Below the pieces are notes generated by a model. The model ran no database searches, was not told the origin of the DNA, and saw nothing but the letters and a program-made list of their open reading frames with translations. Below, piece after piece: positions 1-10,071 of a stretch of DNA of 64,000 nt. The stretch lies in the NCBI RefSeq assembly GCF_010499245.1, contig NZ_JAAGOW010000002.1, positions 248,001 to 312,000 on the forward strand, given 5' to 3'. The DNA is from Variovorax sp. WS11. Lineage in GTDB: Bacteria; Pseudomonadota; Gammaproteobacteria; Burkholderiales; Burkholderiaceae_C. Every line of letters begins with the position of its first letter. Within the stretch, counting starts at the first letter, position 1. A program made the position numbers and the translations under genes.

Positions 1-989
1 CCGGCACCCCCGTGGTCTCACCAGCCCGCGCCTCGCCCTCGGCACCATGACCTTCGGCCTGCAGACCGACGAGGCGGTCTCGTTCCAGGTCCTCGACAAG
101 GCGACCGAGGCCGGCATCAACTTCCTCGACACCGCCGACGTCTACCCGCTCGGCGGCACGGTCGAGACCACCGGCCGCACCGAGGAAATCATCGGGCGCT
201 GGCTGCAATCGAAGGCCCGGCGCGCGCAGGCGCTTCGTCATCGCGACCAAGGCCGTCGGCCAGGTCGGCCCGAACCCCTGGGACCAGGGCGCCTCGCGCA
301 AGCACCTGCTCGATGCCATCGATGCCTCGCTCGCGCGCTTGCAGACCGACCACGTCGATCTCTACCAGCTGCACAGCGACGACCGCACGACGCCGCTCGA
401 CGAGAGCCTGGAAGCGCTCGACACCATCGTCCGCTCGGGCCGCGCGCGCTACATCGGCGTGTCGAACTTCCTCGCCTATCGGCTGGCGCGCGCCATCGGC
501 GTTGCGGAGCTGCACAAGCTCACGCGCCTGGTGTGCGTGCAGCCGCGCTACAGCCTGCTGTTCCGCGAGATCGAACGCGAGCTGCTGCCGTTGGCCGGCG
601 AAGAAGGCCTGGGCGTGATCCCCTACAACCCGCTCGCGGGCGGGCTGCTCACGGGCAAGTACAAGGCCGGCGCCAAGCCGGCGGACAACTCGCGCTTCAC
701 GCTCGGCACGGCCGGCTCGATGTACCAGGACCGCTACTGGAACGAGCGCAGCTTCGCGACCGTCGCGCAGTTGCACGCGCTGGCCGACGAGGCCGGCGTG
801 CCGCTCGCAACGCTGGCGGTGGCCTGGGTGATGGCCAATCCGCTCGTCACCGCGCCGCTGCTCGGCGCGAGCCGGCCGGAGCAGCTCGACGCGACGATCG
901 CGGCGGCCGCCTACCCGCTGGACCCCGCCCTCAAGCAGCGGCTCGACGAGCTGACCGCCGAGTACCGCAAGGGCGACGCGCCGCGCTGA
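1..989 (+). pseudogene. Aldo/keto reductase, 5'-partial and frameshifted
   Basis: NAD(P)H-dependent oxidoreductase of the aldo/keto reductase superfamily, broken over two or three frames. The first stretch (about 30-215) has LALGTMTFG and FLDTADVY with the catalytic Asp and Tyr. The frame then changes between about 215 and 232, after which FVIATK (catalytic Lys), DLYQLH (catalytic His), the IGVSNF motif and a normal C-terminus ending at 989 follow in another frame. A further shift near 16-32 is likely, because GTPVVS is read in the frame of the second part and PRLALGT in that of the first. About ten N-terminal residues lie outside the window. All four tetrad residues survive once the frames are joined, so this may be a sequencing error in an intact gene rather than true decay. 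The substrate is not predictable. Confidence 0.85.
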
Positions 990-1019
990 AGAACAGCGCG
1001 GCGCATCCGCGGCCTTCGA

Positions 1020-3136
1020 TCAGAAGGTCGCCCGCAGCCCCACCTTGAGGCTGCGCCCGGGCAATGGCGCGTCCGGGAAGGCCGTGGTGGTGAGGATCGA
1101 GGTCGCGCTGTAAGCCAGCTTGTTGGTCAGGTTGTCGATGCGCGCATACCAGGTGAGGTTGGCGCGCTGCACCTTCATGCGGTAGGTGATGGCCGCATTC
1201 CACAAGGTGAAGGCATCCGTCGGGCGCGCGCCGATGCTGGGCACGCGGCGCTGGGCCGCGTAGTGGTCGAAGCCCAGGCGCGCGGACCACGGGCCGTTGC
1301 CGTAGGCCAGCGTGGCCCCCACGCGCGCCGGCGAGATGCGCGGCAGCGGCTCGCCGGTGTCGGTGTTCTTCGCGCGCACCAGGTCGCCGCGCCATTGCAG
1401 GTCCAGCGTGGAGTCGTCGGCCGGCTTGGCGAAGCCATCGGTGCCCAGCAATCGCAGGTTGCCGCTGGCTTCGAGTCCGCTGAAGCGGGCGCGCACGCCG
1501 CGATAGACGTACTCGTCCACCACGTCGGGGAACACCAGGCCCTCCGCGGTTTCCACCGGGCCCGGGTTGATGTTGCCCTCGCTGTCGCGCACATTGCCCG
1601 AGGCCTCGAGCCCGATGTAGTTGCGAAAGCGCGTGACGTACGCGTTGACGCGCGCGTTGTTGGCGCCGGACTTCCATTGCGCCCCGAGGTCGAAGCCCAC
1701 CGACTTCTCCATCTGCAGGTCGGGATTGCCCAGCTCCCACGCCGCGGTCGCCACGTGCGGCCCGTTGGCGAAGAGCTCGTAGTCCTTGGGCGCGCGCTCG
1801 GTGTAGGCGAGGTTCGAGGTGAGCTGCCACTGGGGCGTCAGGTCGACCAGCGCGCCGAGCGCCGCGCTGTGCGGATGGAAGTCGCGCTCGCCGACCGCGA
1901 AGCGCGTGATGTCCGGGTCGGGCGAGCCGAAGGACGTCACCTTCACTTGCTCGGTGCGCGCGCCGAAGCTCAGGCGGCCCCAGGAGGTGCCCAGCTCCTC
2001 GTGCAGGAACAGCGCGTTCGAGCGCGTGCGGCTGTGCGGTGCGAAGGCCTCCTCGCCGTCGGCCGAGAAGCGGCCGGTCTCGCTGCTGAAGCCGATCACG
2101 CCCTCCAGACCCGCAATCTTGCGGTGCCGTGCCTCGAGGCGGAAGTCGTGGCTCTTGTTGGCGAAGGTGGTGCCGGGCTCCTGGCCTTCGAACTCGGTAT
2201 GCCGGTAGTCGGTGTAGCTGAATTTGCCGTGGATGCTGGTGAAGAAGCCGCCGGGCCGCCATTCGCCCTCGAGCGCATAGCGGTCGGACTTCATGTCGAT
2301 GGTGACATCGTCCTCGGCCACCGTGCCGTAGTTGCTGCGGTAAGTGCTGGCCGAGGCGCCGATCCAGCCCTGGTCGAAGAACAGCGTGCCGCCGATCGCG
2401 CCGCCATCGGCCCGGTTGGCCGAGTTGCAGATCTTGCGCGCCAGCCCGGGCCGGCGCGGGTTCTCGCAGTTGAGTTCGATGGGCACCTTGGTGTCGTCCG
2501 CGTCGCGGCTGAAGGCGTCGACATGCAGCGCATAGCGGTCGTTGCCGCCTTCGAGCACGAGGCCGCCGCTCTTCTCGCGACTGCCCGTGGCATAGCCGGC
2601 ATCGACCCGGCCGCCGAAGCCGTCCAGCGGCTCGCTGGGGATGCGGTTGTCGATCACGTTGACCACGCCGCCGACGGCGCTGCCGCCGTACTGCAGGGCC
2701 GAGGGCCCGCGCAGCACCTCGATGCGCTCGGTCACCAGCGCATCGACCGGCACCGCGTGGTCGTAGCTCAGCGCCGAGGCATCGGGCGCCGCGCCGCCGT
2801 TCTGCAGGATGCGGATGCGGTCGCCATCCTGGCCACGGATCGTGGGCCGGCTCGCGTTGGGTCCGAAGTAGGTGCTGCTGACGCCGGGCAGGTTGTTCAG
2901 CGTCTCGCCCAGGGTGGGCTGGGCGCGCAGCAGCAGTTGCTCGCCCGACACCGAGGTGGTGGGCGCGATCAACTCGCTGGCGCCCAGCGGATTGCCGGTG
3001 ACGGTGACTTCGGGCAGCGCGGCGCCGCCAGTCGCGGCAGAGCTATCGGTTTGCGCCTCCAGGCAAGGCAGGACACGAGGGGAAAAACGGCAAGGCCGAC
3101 GGCATTGCGCGCGAAATGGGATGATAAGCCGAACAC
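1020..3136 (-). CDS. TonB-dependent outer-membrane receptor
   Basis: Outer-membrane siderophore- or metal-uptake receptor energised by TonB. The mature part shows an N-terminal plug (VTVTGNPLG, then LNNLPGVSS, the RGQDGDRIRILQNG region, and RIEVLRGPSALQYGG), followed by a long beta-barrel ending in the typical aromatic terminus VGLRATF. The plug resembles zinc receptors of the ZnuD type, but the substrate is an inference. No start codon precedes the plug in its own frame. A signal-peptide-like stretch (ARNAVGLAVFPLVSCLA) lies just upstream in another frame, beginning at a GTG at 3136, so a frameshift at about 3055-3072 is likely. One pair of cysteines (NCENP and KICNS) sits in an extracellular-loop-like segment. 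The small gene 3208-3586 lies directly upstream on the same strand. Confidence 0.85.
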
Positions 3137-3207
3137 CTGCTGAATCACGAAAGCGGCCGGGCTGCGGCCCTCGCAGGCGGCGCAGCAGCTCGGTCGAAAA
3201 GCCGGAT

Positions 3208-3586
3208 TCAGCGAGCGGAAGGCGGGCCGCGCGCGTCGAAGAGCGCGACCCAGCGGGCGAGTGCCTCGCCCTCGAGGTACAGGAAGGTGGCGGCCGGCAG
3301 CAGGGCCGGCAGCACCAGGGCCGGCACGCAGAGCGCGGCCGGGCCGTGGGACAGTTGGTCGTAGAGCCGGCAGTCGGCGTCGGTGTGATCGCCGAAGAGC
3401 GCCGAGAGGCCGTGGGCGTCATGGCTCGCCCCTGCCCTCATCGACCACGGCGACCGCCCGCGTCTGCGCGGCCGCGGGGCCATGGATCGTGCGGTGCAGC
3501 AGCCCCCAGCGTGTCGCGAACCAGAGCGCGAAGGCCAGCACCGCACAGCAGTGCGCGGGCCTGGCGGGACGGGACGCGAGACGCAT
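3208..3586 (-). CDS. Small hypothetical protein, frameshifted
   Basis: A protein of about 125 residues whose two halves are read in different frames. The first half, from ATG at 3586, has one hydrophobic segment (CCAVLAFALWFATRWGLL) and would stop at 3419. The second half continues in another frame as SHDAHGLSALFGDHTDADCRLYDQLSHG, then a second hydrophobic segment, ending at 3208. The change falls at about 3418-3424 beside a run of four G. The His/Asp/Cys-rich middle recalls DUF2946-like small proteins found next to TonB receptors, but that match is weak. Its place directly upstream of the receptor suggests a shared metal-related role. Function unknown. Confidence 0.45.
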
Positions 3587-3606
3587 GAAAGGGGTGCGAG
3601 GCAGGC

Positions 3607-4161
3607 TCAGGCCTTCTTGAGCCTGGAAGCGAAGGTCTTCTGGAACTTCTCGACCTTGGGCCCGACCACGAAGGAGCAATAGCCCTGGTTCGGGTTGTTC
3701 AGGAAATAGTCCTGGTGGTAGGCCTCGGCCGCCGAATAGTTGGCCAGCGGCACGACCTCGGTCACGACCGGCGAACGGTAGGTCTTGCTCGCCACGATCT
3801 CGCGGATCACTTCCTCGGCCACCTGCTTCTGCGCTTCGTTGCCGTAGTAGATGCCGCTGCGGTACTGCGTGCCCACGTCGTTGCCCTGGCGGTTGGGCGT
3901 GGTCGGGTCGTGCACCACGAAGAAGATTTCCAGGATGTCGCGCAGCGTGATCTGCGCCGGATCGAAGACCAGCTTCACCACCTCGGCATGGCCGGTGCGG
4001 CCGGTGCAGACCTGCTCGTAGCTGGGTTTGACGGTCTCGCCGTTGCTGTAGCCGGACTCGACGTCCAGCACGCCCTGCACGCGGTCGAAGACCGCTTCCG
4101 TGCACCAGAAGCAGCCACCGCCCAGCACGATGGTCTCGGTATTCGGTGATGGCGTGGACAT
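3607..4161 (-). CDS. msrA: Peptide-methionine (S)-S-oxide reductase
   Basis: Repairs oxidised methionine by reducing the S-epimer of methionine sulfoxide in proteins. The 184-residue length is normal for cytoplasmic MsrA. The catalytic motif GCFWC is at residues 16-20 with Cys17 as nucleophile; GYSNG, TGHAEVV and the EIFFVVHDPTTPNRQG block follow, and a C-terminal GYCSF cysteine probably acts as resolving cysteine. No signal peptide is seen. It is transcribed divergently from the TetR-led efflux operon, and the intergenic region holds a likely TetR operator, so the two may share control. Confidence 0.96.
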   Translation of the reverse strand: MSTPSPNTETIVLGGGCFWCTEAVFDRVQGVLDVESGYSNGETVKPSYEQVCTGRTGHAEVVKLVFDPAQITLRDILEIFFVVHDPTTPNRQGNDVGTQYRSGIYYGNEAQKQVAEEVIREIVASKTYRSPVVTEVVPLANYSAAEAYHQDYFLNNPNQGYCSFVVGPKVEKFQKTFASRLKKA

Positions 4162-4240
4162 GGAATCTCTCCGGATGGGCTCGAAATTGGCGAACCCCGC
4201 ATTGTCGCGGCTTGACGGGCCCAGGCGCGCTCACTACATT

Positions 4241-4254
4241 ACTAACCCGTCAGT
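4241..4254. promoter_or_regulatory. Probable TetR operator
   Basis: The 14-bp sequence ACTAACCCGTCAGT is an imperfect dyad of the form ACTnACnnGTnAGT. It ends 13 bp before the TetR start codon, in the msrA/tetR intergenic region. This size and position fit autoregulation of a TetR-family efflux repressor; the assignment is an inference. Confidence 0.5.
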
Positions 4255-4267
4255 CATTAAGAAATCG

Positions 4268-4945
4268 ATGCCCGCCTCCCGCTTCATCAGCGACAAGTTT
4301 CTGCCCGAGCGCGCGAAGCGCGAGCGCCGCAAGGAGGCGCGCCCCGGAGAGCTGCTGGAAGCCGCGTTGGACCTGTTCGTCGACAAGGGCTTCGCCGCCA
4401 CACGGGCCGAGGAAGTGGCGGCGCGCGCCGGGGTCTCCAAGGGCACGCTGTTTCTCTATTTCCCGAGCAAGGAAGAGCTCTTCAAGGCGGTGGTGGTCGA
4501 GAACCTGTCCGGCCGCTTCACCGAGTGGAACGCCGAGTTCGAGGCCTTCGAGGGCAGCACCTCCGACATGCTGCGCTACTGCATGCGCATCTGGTGGGAG
4601 CGCGTGGGTTCGACCAAGGCCTCCGGCCTGACCAAGCTGATGCTGAGCGAGGGCCGCAATTTCCCCGACCTCGCCGAGTTCTATCGCCAGGAGGTGGTGC
4701 GGCCCGGGCATACGCTCCTGCGACGCATCATCCGCCGCGGCATCGACAGCGGCGAGTTCGCGCCGGTCGACGTCGACCACGCGATCTACGCCGTGATCGC
4801 GCCGATGATCTTCTTGATGCTGTGGAAGCACTCGGCCATGATCTGCGTCGACGGCCAGTCCGAGATCGACCCCGAGAAGTATCTCGAGATCCAGGCCGAG
4901 ACCGTGCTGCACGGCCTCAGCATGCCGCCGAAGGCGGGCACATGA
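4268..4945 (+). CDS. TetR-family repressor of the RND operon
   Basis: Predicted 225-residue local repressor. The N-terminal helix-turn-helix spans roughly residues 20-65 (LLEAALDLFVDKGFAATRAEEVAARAG, then SKGTLFLYFPSKEELFKAVV), followed by an all-helical ligand-binding domain resembling the C-terminal domain common beside RND pumps. The ATG at 4268 is chosen because family homology begins there and upstream codons run through the operator and into msrA. Its stop overlaps the start of the adaptor gene (ATGA), which indicates translational coupling. The effector is unknown. Confidence 0.92.
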   Translation: MPASRFISDKFLPERAKRERRKEARPGELLEAALDLFVDKGFAATRAEEVAARAGVSKGTLFLYFPSKEELFKAVVVENLSGRFTEWNAEFEAFEGSTSDMLRYCMRIWWERVGSTKASGLTKLMLSEGRNFPDLAEFYRQEVVRPGHTLLRRIIRRGIDSGEFAPVDVDHAIYAVIAPMIFLMLWKHSAMICVDGQSEIDPEKYLEIQAETVLHGLSMPPKAGT

Positions 4946-6093
4946 AACGCGCTTTGAAATGGGCCGCCGTGGCGCTGGCCCTGGTGCTTCTCGCCGCAGG
5001 CGTGCTGCGCGCGCTCGAGGCGCGCCGCGCGCAGCAGGCCGCGGCCGCCTCGACCGCGCCGGTCGAGACGGTGGTGCAGCTCGCACCCGCCGACGTGGTG
5101 CGCGCGGCGAAGCGCGAGCTGGCGCAGACGCTGGCGGTCTCGGGAACGCTCAGGGCCGTCGACTGGGCATTGGTCAAGGCGCGCGTGCCCGGCGAGCTGG
5201 TGGGCCTCGCGGTGCGCGAAGGCGACACGGTGAAGGCCGGCCAGGTGATCGCCCGCATCGAGCCCACCGAATACCACTCGCGCGTGCGCCAGGCCCAGGA
5301 ACAGGCCGAGAGCGCCCGCGCCCAGGCCGAGGTCGCGCAGCGCACCTACGACAACAACAAGGCGCTGGTGGACCAGGGCTTCATCTCGCGCACTGCGCTC
5401 GACACCTCGCAGTCGAACCTCAATGCCGCGCGCTCCACGCATCGCGCGGCGCTCGCGGCTGTGGAGATGGCGCACAAGTCGCTCAGCGACACCGTGCTCG
5501 CGAGCCCCATCGACGGCCAGGTGGCGCAGCGCCACGCGCAGAACGGCGAGCGCGTCTCGGTCGATGCGCGGGTGATCGAGGTGGTGGACCTGAGCCGCAT
5601 CGAGGTCGAGGCCACGATGTCCGCGGCCGACTCGGTCGCGGTGCGGGTGGGCCAGCGCGCGGCGCTGCAGATCGAAGGCAGCGGCGGGCTCGCCCCCGCG
5701 GGCGCCGAGCGCACCGTGGGCGCCAGCGTGGTGCGCGTGAACCCGAGCGCGCAGGCCGGCAGCCGCAGCGTCCTGGTCTACCTGCGGCTGGATCGCAGCG
5801 ACGGCTTCCGCCAGGGCCTGTTCGCGCAGGGCACGCTGGACGTCGGGCGCACCGAGGCGTTGGCGCTGCCGCTGTCGGCGGTGCGCATCGACAAGCCCGC
5901 GCCCTATGTGCAGATGGTGATCGAGGGGCGCATCGCCCACCGCCAGGTGAAGACCGGCGCGCGCGGCCAGGTCGGTGGCCAGACGCTGGTCACGGTCCAG
6001 GGCGTCGACGAAGGCGCGGTGGTGGTGGCCGGCAGCGTCGGCCCGCTGCGCGAAGGCACCGCCGTGCGCCTCGCACCGGCCACGGCCCCCTGA
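4942..6093 (+). CDS. RND efflux periplasmic adaptor (membrane fusion protein)
   Basis: Periplasmic adaptor linking the inner-membrane RND pump to TolC. The 383-residue protein starts with a membrane anchor (WAAVALALVLLAAGVL). It then shows the first half of a lipoyl domain (VPGELVGLAVREGDTVKAGQVIARIEP), an alpha-helical hairpin rich in Gln/Ala/Glu, the second lipoyl half (LASPIDGQVAQRHAQNGERV) and a beta-barrel plus membrane-proximal domain. It overlaps the repressor gene by four bases and ends 12 bp before the pump gene. No lipobox cysteine is present, so the anchor is the transmembrane helix. Confidence 0.94.
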   Translation: MKRALKWAAVALALVLLAAGVLRALEARRAQQAAAASTAPVETVVQLAPADVVRAAKRELAQTLAVSGTLRAVDWALVKARVPGELVGLAVREGDTVKAGQVIARIEPTEYHSRVRQAQEQAESARAQAEVAQRTYDNNKALVDQGFISRTALDTSQSNLNAARSTHRAALAAVEMAHKSLSDTVLASPIDGQVAQRHAQNGERVSVDARVIEVVDLSRIEVEATMSAADSVAVRVGQRAALQIEGSGGLAPAGAERTVGASVVRVNPSAQAGSRSVLVYLRLDRSDGFRQGLFAQGTLDVGRTEALALPLSAVRIDKPAPYVQMVIEGRIAHRQVKTGARGQVGGQTLVTVQGVDEGAVVVAGSVGPLREGTAVRLAPATAP

Positions 6094-6105
6094 GGGCTCA
6101 CGACC

Positions 6106-9100
6106 ATGTGGTTCACCCGCGTCAGCCTGAAGAACCCGGTCTTCGCGACCATGCTGATGCTGGCGCTGGTGGTGCTGGGCATCTTCTCGTACCAGCGGCT
6201 GCAGGTCGACCAGTTCCCCAACATCGACTTCCCGGTGGTGGTGGTGATCACCGAATACCCCGGCGCCTCGCCCGAGATCGTCGAGAGCGAGGTGACCAAG
6301 AAGGTGGAGGAAGGCGTCAACTCGATCGCCGGCATCAACGCGCTCACCTCGCGCAGCTACGAAGGCCAGTCGGTGGTGATCGTCGAGTTCCAGCTCTATG
6401 TGGATGGGCGCAAGGCGGCCGACGACGTGCGCGAAAAGGTGGCGGCGGTGCGGCCGCTGTTCCGCGACGAAGTGAAGGAGCCGCGCGTGCTGCGCTTCGA
6501 TCCGGCTTCGCGGCCGGTGTGGTCGGTGGCCGTCCTGCCCGATGGCGGCAAGGGCACGCAGCCCAGCGCCGTCGAACTCACCAACTGGGCCGACCAGGTC
6601 CTGAAGAAGCGGCTGGAAAACGTGCGCGGCGTCGGCTCGGTCACCCTCGTGGGCGGCACCAAGCGCGAGATCAACATCTACCTCAACCCGCAGGCCATGG
6701 AGGCCTTCGGCGTCAGCGCGCAGCAGGTGGTGGAGGCGGTGCGCAGCGAAAACCAGGCGCTGCCGGTGGGCTCGGTGCGCTCGCTCGAGCAGGAGCGCGT
6801 GGTGCAGATCGACGCGCGCATGGAACGGCCCGAGGACTTCGGCCGCATCATCCTCGCGCGCAAGGGCGGCGCGCCGATCCGCATCGACCAGGTGGCCAGC
6901 GTGCGCGACGGCGCGCAGGAGATCGACAGCCTCGCCCTCTACAACGGCCAGCGCACGCTGCTGCTGTCGGTGCAGAAGGCGCAGGACGAGAACACCATCC
7001 AGGTGGTGGACGGCCTGCGCAAGGCGCTGGCGGACATCGGCCCGCAGCTGCCGCCGGGCATGAAGCTGGAGCCCATCGGCGATGCCTCGCGCCCGATCCG
7101 CGTGGCGGTCGACAACGTGCGCAAGACGCTGATCGAGGGAGCCCTGCTCACGGTGCTGATCGTCTTCCTCTTCCTCAACTCGTGGCGCTCGACCGTGATC
7201 ACCGGGCTCACGCTGCCCATCGCGCTCATCGGCACCTTCTGGTTCATGGCCATGTTCGGCTTCACCATCAACATGGTGACGCTGATGGCGCTGTCGCTGT
7301 GCGTGGGTCTCTTGATCGACGATGCCATCGTGGTGCGCGAGAACATCGTGCGCCACGTGCAGATGGGCAAGGCGCCCTACCCCGCCGCACTCGACGGCAC
7401 GCAAGAGATCGGCCTGGCGGTGCTGGCGACCACGCTGTCCATCGTCGCGGTGTTCCTGCCCATCGGCTTCATGGCAGGCATCATCGGCAAGTTCTTCCAC
7501 GAGTTCGGCATCACCATCGTGGCCGCGGTGCTGATCTCGATGTTCGTGAGCTTCACGCTGGACCCGATGCTGTCGAGCGTGTGGCACGACCCTTCGATTC
7601 ACACGCACGGGCAGCACGGGCAGCGCAAGGCCGGCCTCTACGACAAGACCATCGGCCGCGTCACCGGCTGGTTCGACCGCGCGACCGATCGCCTCGGCGA
7701 GGGCTACCAGTCGATCCTGCGCTGGTCGCTCGCGCACCGGCTCGCGACCGTGTTCACGGCCGTGGGCATCTTCGTTCTCAGCGTGACGATGGTTCCGCTG
7801 CTGGGCACCGAGTTCGTGCCCAAGGCCGACTACTCCGAAACCACCATCAGCTTCTACACCCCGGTCGGTTCCTCGCTGGAGGTGACCGAGGGCAAGGCCC
7901 GCCAGGTCGAAGGCATCCTGCGCGAGATGCCCGAGGTGCGCTACACCCTCAGCACCATCAATACCGGCGACGCGCAGGGCAAGATCTACGCGAGCATCTA
8001 CGTGCGCCTGGTCGACCGCAAGGATCGCACCCGCAGCGTGGACCAGATGTCGACGGTGCTGCGCGAGCGCCTGCGCACCGTGCCCGGCATCACCGTCACC
8101 CACGTGGGCTTGCGCGACTCGGTGGGCGGCAACAAGCAGATCGAGTTCTCGCTGCAGGGCCCCGACCTGCAGGAGCTGGAGCGGCTCACGCAGCGGGTGA
8201 TGGAGGCCATTCGCCCCATCCCCGGCCTGGTCGACCTCGACTCCAGCCAGAAGCCCAACAAGCCGACCGTGAACGTGGTGCTGCGGCGCGACGCCGCCTC
8301 CGACCTGGGCCTGGGCGTGGCACCCATCGCCGCCGCCCTGCGCACCCTGGTGGCCGGCACCACGGTGGGCAACTGGCGCGCGCCGGACGACCAGACCTAC
8401 GACGTCAACGTGCGCCTCGCGCCCGAAGTGCGCAACTCGCCGGCCGACCTGGCGCGCCTGCCCTTCGTCAGCACGGCCATGGGCGCCAACGCCGACGGCT
8501 CCAGCCGCATCGTGCGGCTGCAGCAGGTGGCCGAGGTGCGCGAAGCCACCGGGCCCAACCAGATCAACCGGCGCGCGCTGGCGCGGGAGGTCAGCATCAA
8601 CGCCAACGTCGCCAACCGCTCCGCGGGCGAGGTCTCGGCCGACATCCGCCAGGCGCTGGCCGGCATCGCCTTCCCGCCGGGTTACGGCTGGCAGTTCAGC
8701 GGCTCGACCAAGAACATGCAGGAGTCCTTCGGCTATGCGGTGTCGGCGCTGGCGCTGGCGATCATCTTCATCTATATGATCCTGGCCAGCCAGTTCAAGA
8801 GCTTCCTGCGGCCGCTGGCGCTGATGACGGCGCTGCCGCTCACGCTCATCGGCGTGGTGCTGGCGCTGATGATGTTCGGCTCCACGCTCTCGATGTTCTC
8901 GATCATCGGCATCGTGATGCTGATGGGGCTGGTGACCAAGAACGCGATCCTGCTGGTCGACTTCGCCATCCGCGCGCGCGAACCCGTGCTTGCCGCCGAC
9001 GGCAGTACCGCGCCCGGCTTGCCGCGCGCCGAGGCCCTGCTGCTGGCCGCCCGCGTGCGGCTGCGCCCCATCCTCATGACCACGCTGGCCATGATCTTCG

Positions 9101-9339
9101 GCATGGTGCCGCTGGCCTTCGCGCTCAGCGAGGGCTCGGAGCAGCGCGCGCCCATGGGCCAGGCCGTGATCGGCGGGGTGATCACCTCCTCGCTGCTGAC
9201 CCTGGTGGTGGTGCCGGTCGTCTATTGCTACATGGACGATCTTGCCCAATGGGCGAGGCGCATCTGGCGCGGCGAGAAGAAGCCGGCGCAGGGCACGGAC
9301 ACGAAAAGGCTGGCCCCTAAAATCGAAAGTTTGTCTTGA
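6106..9339 (+). CDS. RND multidrug efflux pump, HAE1-like inner-membrane subunit
   Basis: Proton-driven inner-membrane pump of 1077 residues, the usual size for this family. Segments in order are TM1, porter subdomains PN1/PN2, TM2-6, TM7, PC1/PC2 and TM8-12. The proton-relay helix carries GLLIDDAIVVREN, keeping the two adjacent aspartates of TM4, and the second half has GLVTKNAILLVDFA, keeping the TM10 lysine. It starts with the family-typical MWFTRVSLKNPVFATM. Together with the adaptor and TolC in the same gene string it would form a full tripartite pump. Substrates cannot be predicted. Confidence 0.96.
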   Translation: MWFTRVSLKNPVFATMLMLALVVLGIFSYQRLQVDQFPNIDFPVVVVITEYPGASPEIVESEVTKKVEEGVNSIAGINALTSRSYEGQSVVIVEFQLYVDGRKAADDVREKVAAVRPLFRDEVKEPRVLRFDPASRPVWSVAVLPDGGKGTQPSAVELTNWADQVLKKRLENVRGVGSVTLVGGTKREINIYLNPQAMEAFGVSAQQVVEAVRSENQALPVGSVRSLEQERVVQIDARMERPEDFGRIILARKGGAPIRIDQVASVRDGAQEIDSLALYNGQRTLLLSVQKAQDENTIQVVDGLRKALADIGPQLPPGMKLEPIGDASRPIRVAVDNVRKTLIEGALLTVLIVFLFLNSWRSTVITGLTLPIALIGTFWFMAMFGFTINMVTLMALSLCVGLLIDDAIVVRENIVRHVQMGKAPYPAALDGTQEIGLAVLATTLSIVAVFLPIGFMAGIIGKFFHEFGITIVAAVLISMFVSFTLDPMLSSVWHDPSIHTHGQHGQRKAGLYDKTIGRVTGWFDRATDRLGEGYQSILRWSLAHRLATVFTAVGIFVLSVTMVPLLGTEFVPKADYSETTISFYTPVGSSLEVTEGKARQVEGILREMPEVRYTLSTINTGDAQGKIYASIYVRLVDRKDRTRSVDQMSTVLRERLRTVPGITVTHVGLRDSVGGNKQIEFSLQGPDLQELERLTQRVMEAIRPIPGLVDLDSSQKPNKPTVNVVLRRDAASDLGLGVAPIAAALRTLVAGTTVGNWRAPDDQTYDVNVRLAPEVRNSPADLARLPFVSTAMGANADGSSRIVRLQQVAEVREATGPNQINRRALAREVSINANVANRSAGEVSADIRQALAGIAFPPGYGWQFSGSTKNMQESFGYAVSALALAIIFIYMILASQFKSFLRPLALMTALPLTLIGVVLALMMFGSTLSMFSIIGIVMLMGLVTKNAILLVDFAIRAREPVLAADGSTAPGLPRAEALLLAARVRLRPILMTTLAMIFGMVPLAFALSEGSEQRAPMGQAVIGGVITSSLLTLVVVPVVYCYMDDLAQWARRIWRGEKKPAQGTDTKRLAPKIESLS

Positions 9340-9387
9340 ATCGACCCCCTACACCCCCACACACCCGATCGGCACGAGGAACACCCC

Positions 9388-10071
9388 ATGAACGCCACCC
9401 ACGACCTGGCGCGCCTGCGCTTCAACATGATCGAACAGCAGATCCGTCCCTGGGATGTGCTGGACCTCGAGATCCTGGACCTGCTCGCGCAGATCCGGCG
9501 CGAGGACTACGTGCCCAAGGCGCATCGCAGCCTGGCCTTCTTCGACATGGAGATCCCACTGGAAGGCGCCGCCCGCAAGGAGCCCGGCCAGTGCATGCTC
9601 TCGCCCAAGGTCGAGGCCCGCATGCTGCAGGACCTGCACGTGAAGAAGCACGAGACGGTGCTCGAGATCGGCACCGGCTCCGGCTTCATGGCCGCCCTGC
9701 TGGCGCACCGCGCCGCGCAGGTGCTGACGCTGGAGATCGACCCCGGCCTCGCGGCGGTGGCCGCCGAGAACCTGCGGCGCAACGGCGTGAACAACGTCGA
9801 GGTGCGCCAGGCCGACGGCACGGTACCGCTGTCCAGCGGCCCGACCTTCGACGTGATCGTGCTCAGCGGCTCGGTCGCGCGCTTGCCGCAGAGCTTGATG
9901 GGCTCGCTCAAGATGGGCGGCCGCCTCGCCGCCGTCGTGGGCGACGAGCCGATGATGCGCGCCCACTTCGTCACCCGCGTGGGCGAAGGCAAGTGGGACA
10001 TCCTGCAACCCTGGGACATGGTCGCGCCGCGCCTGCTCAACTTCCCGGCGCCCTCGCGCTTTAATTTCTGA
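9388..10071 (+). CDS. Protein-L-isoaspartate O-methyltransferase family protein
   Basis: SAM-dependent methyltransferase of 227 residues from the protein-L-isoaspartate methyltransferase family. The SAM-binding motif I is LEIGTGSGFMAALLA, followed by the acidic loop TLEIDPGLA and a SGSVARLP block in place of the usual catalytic-loop sequence. It lies between the RND pump and tolC and overlaps the rhodanese start by one base (TGATG). The pcm-like/rhodanese/tolC order recurs in Burkholderiales. The protein may not act on isoaspartate, because family members beside tolC are divergent. Confidence 0.88.
   Translation: MNATHDLARLRFNMIEQQIRPWDVLDLEILDLLAQIRREDYVPKAHRSLAFFDMEIPLEGAARKEPGQCMLSPKVEARMLQDLHVKKHETVLEIGTGSGFMAALLAHRAAQVLTLEIDPGLAAVAAENLRRNGVNNVEVRQADGTVPLSSGPTFDVIVLSGSVARLPQSLMGSLKMGGRLAAVVGDEPMMRAHFVTRVGEGKWDILQPWDMVAPRLLNFPAPSRFNF

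Noticed and set aside
4786..9249. A 1487-residue open frame on the minus strand across the RND operon
   Set aside because: It is antisense to the pump and adaptor genes and is rich in His, Arg, Gln and Ala, as expected for a shadow frame in very GC-rich DNA. The + strand proteins have clear family motifs.
4959..9320. A 1453-residue + strand open frame overlapping adaptor and pump
   Set aside because: Out-of-frame shadow of the real genes, with Arg/Gly/Ala-rich composition and no recognisable domain.
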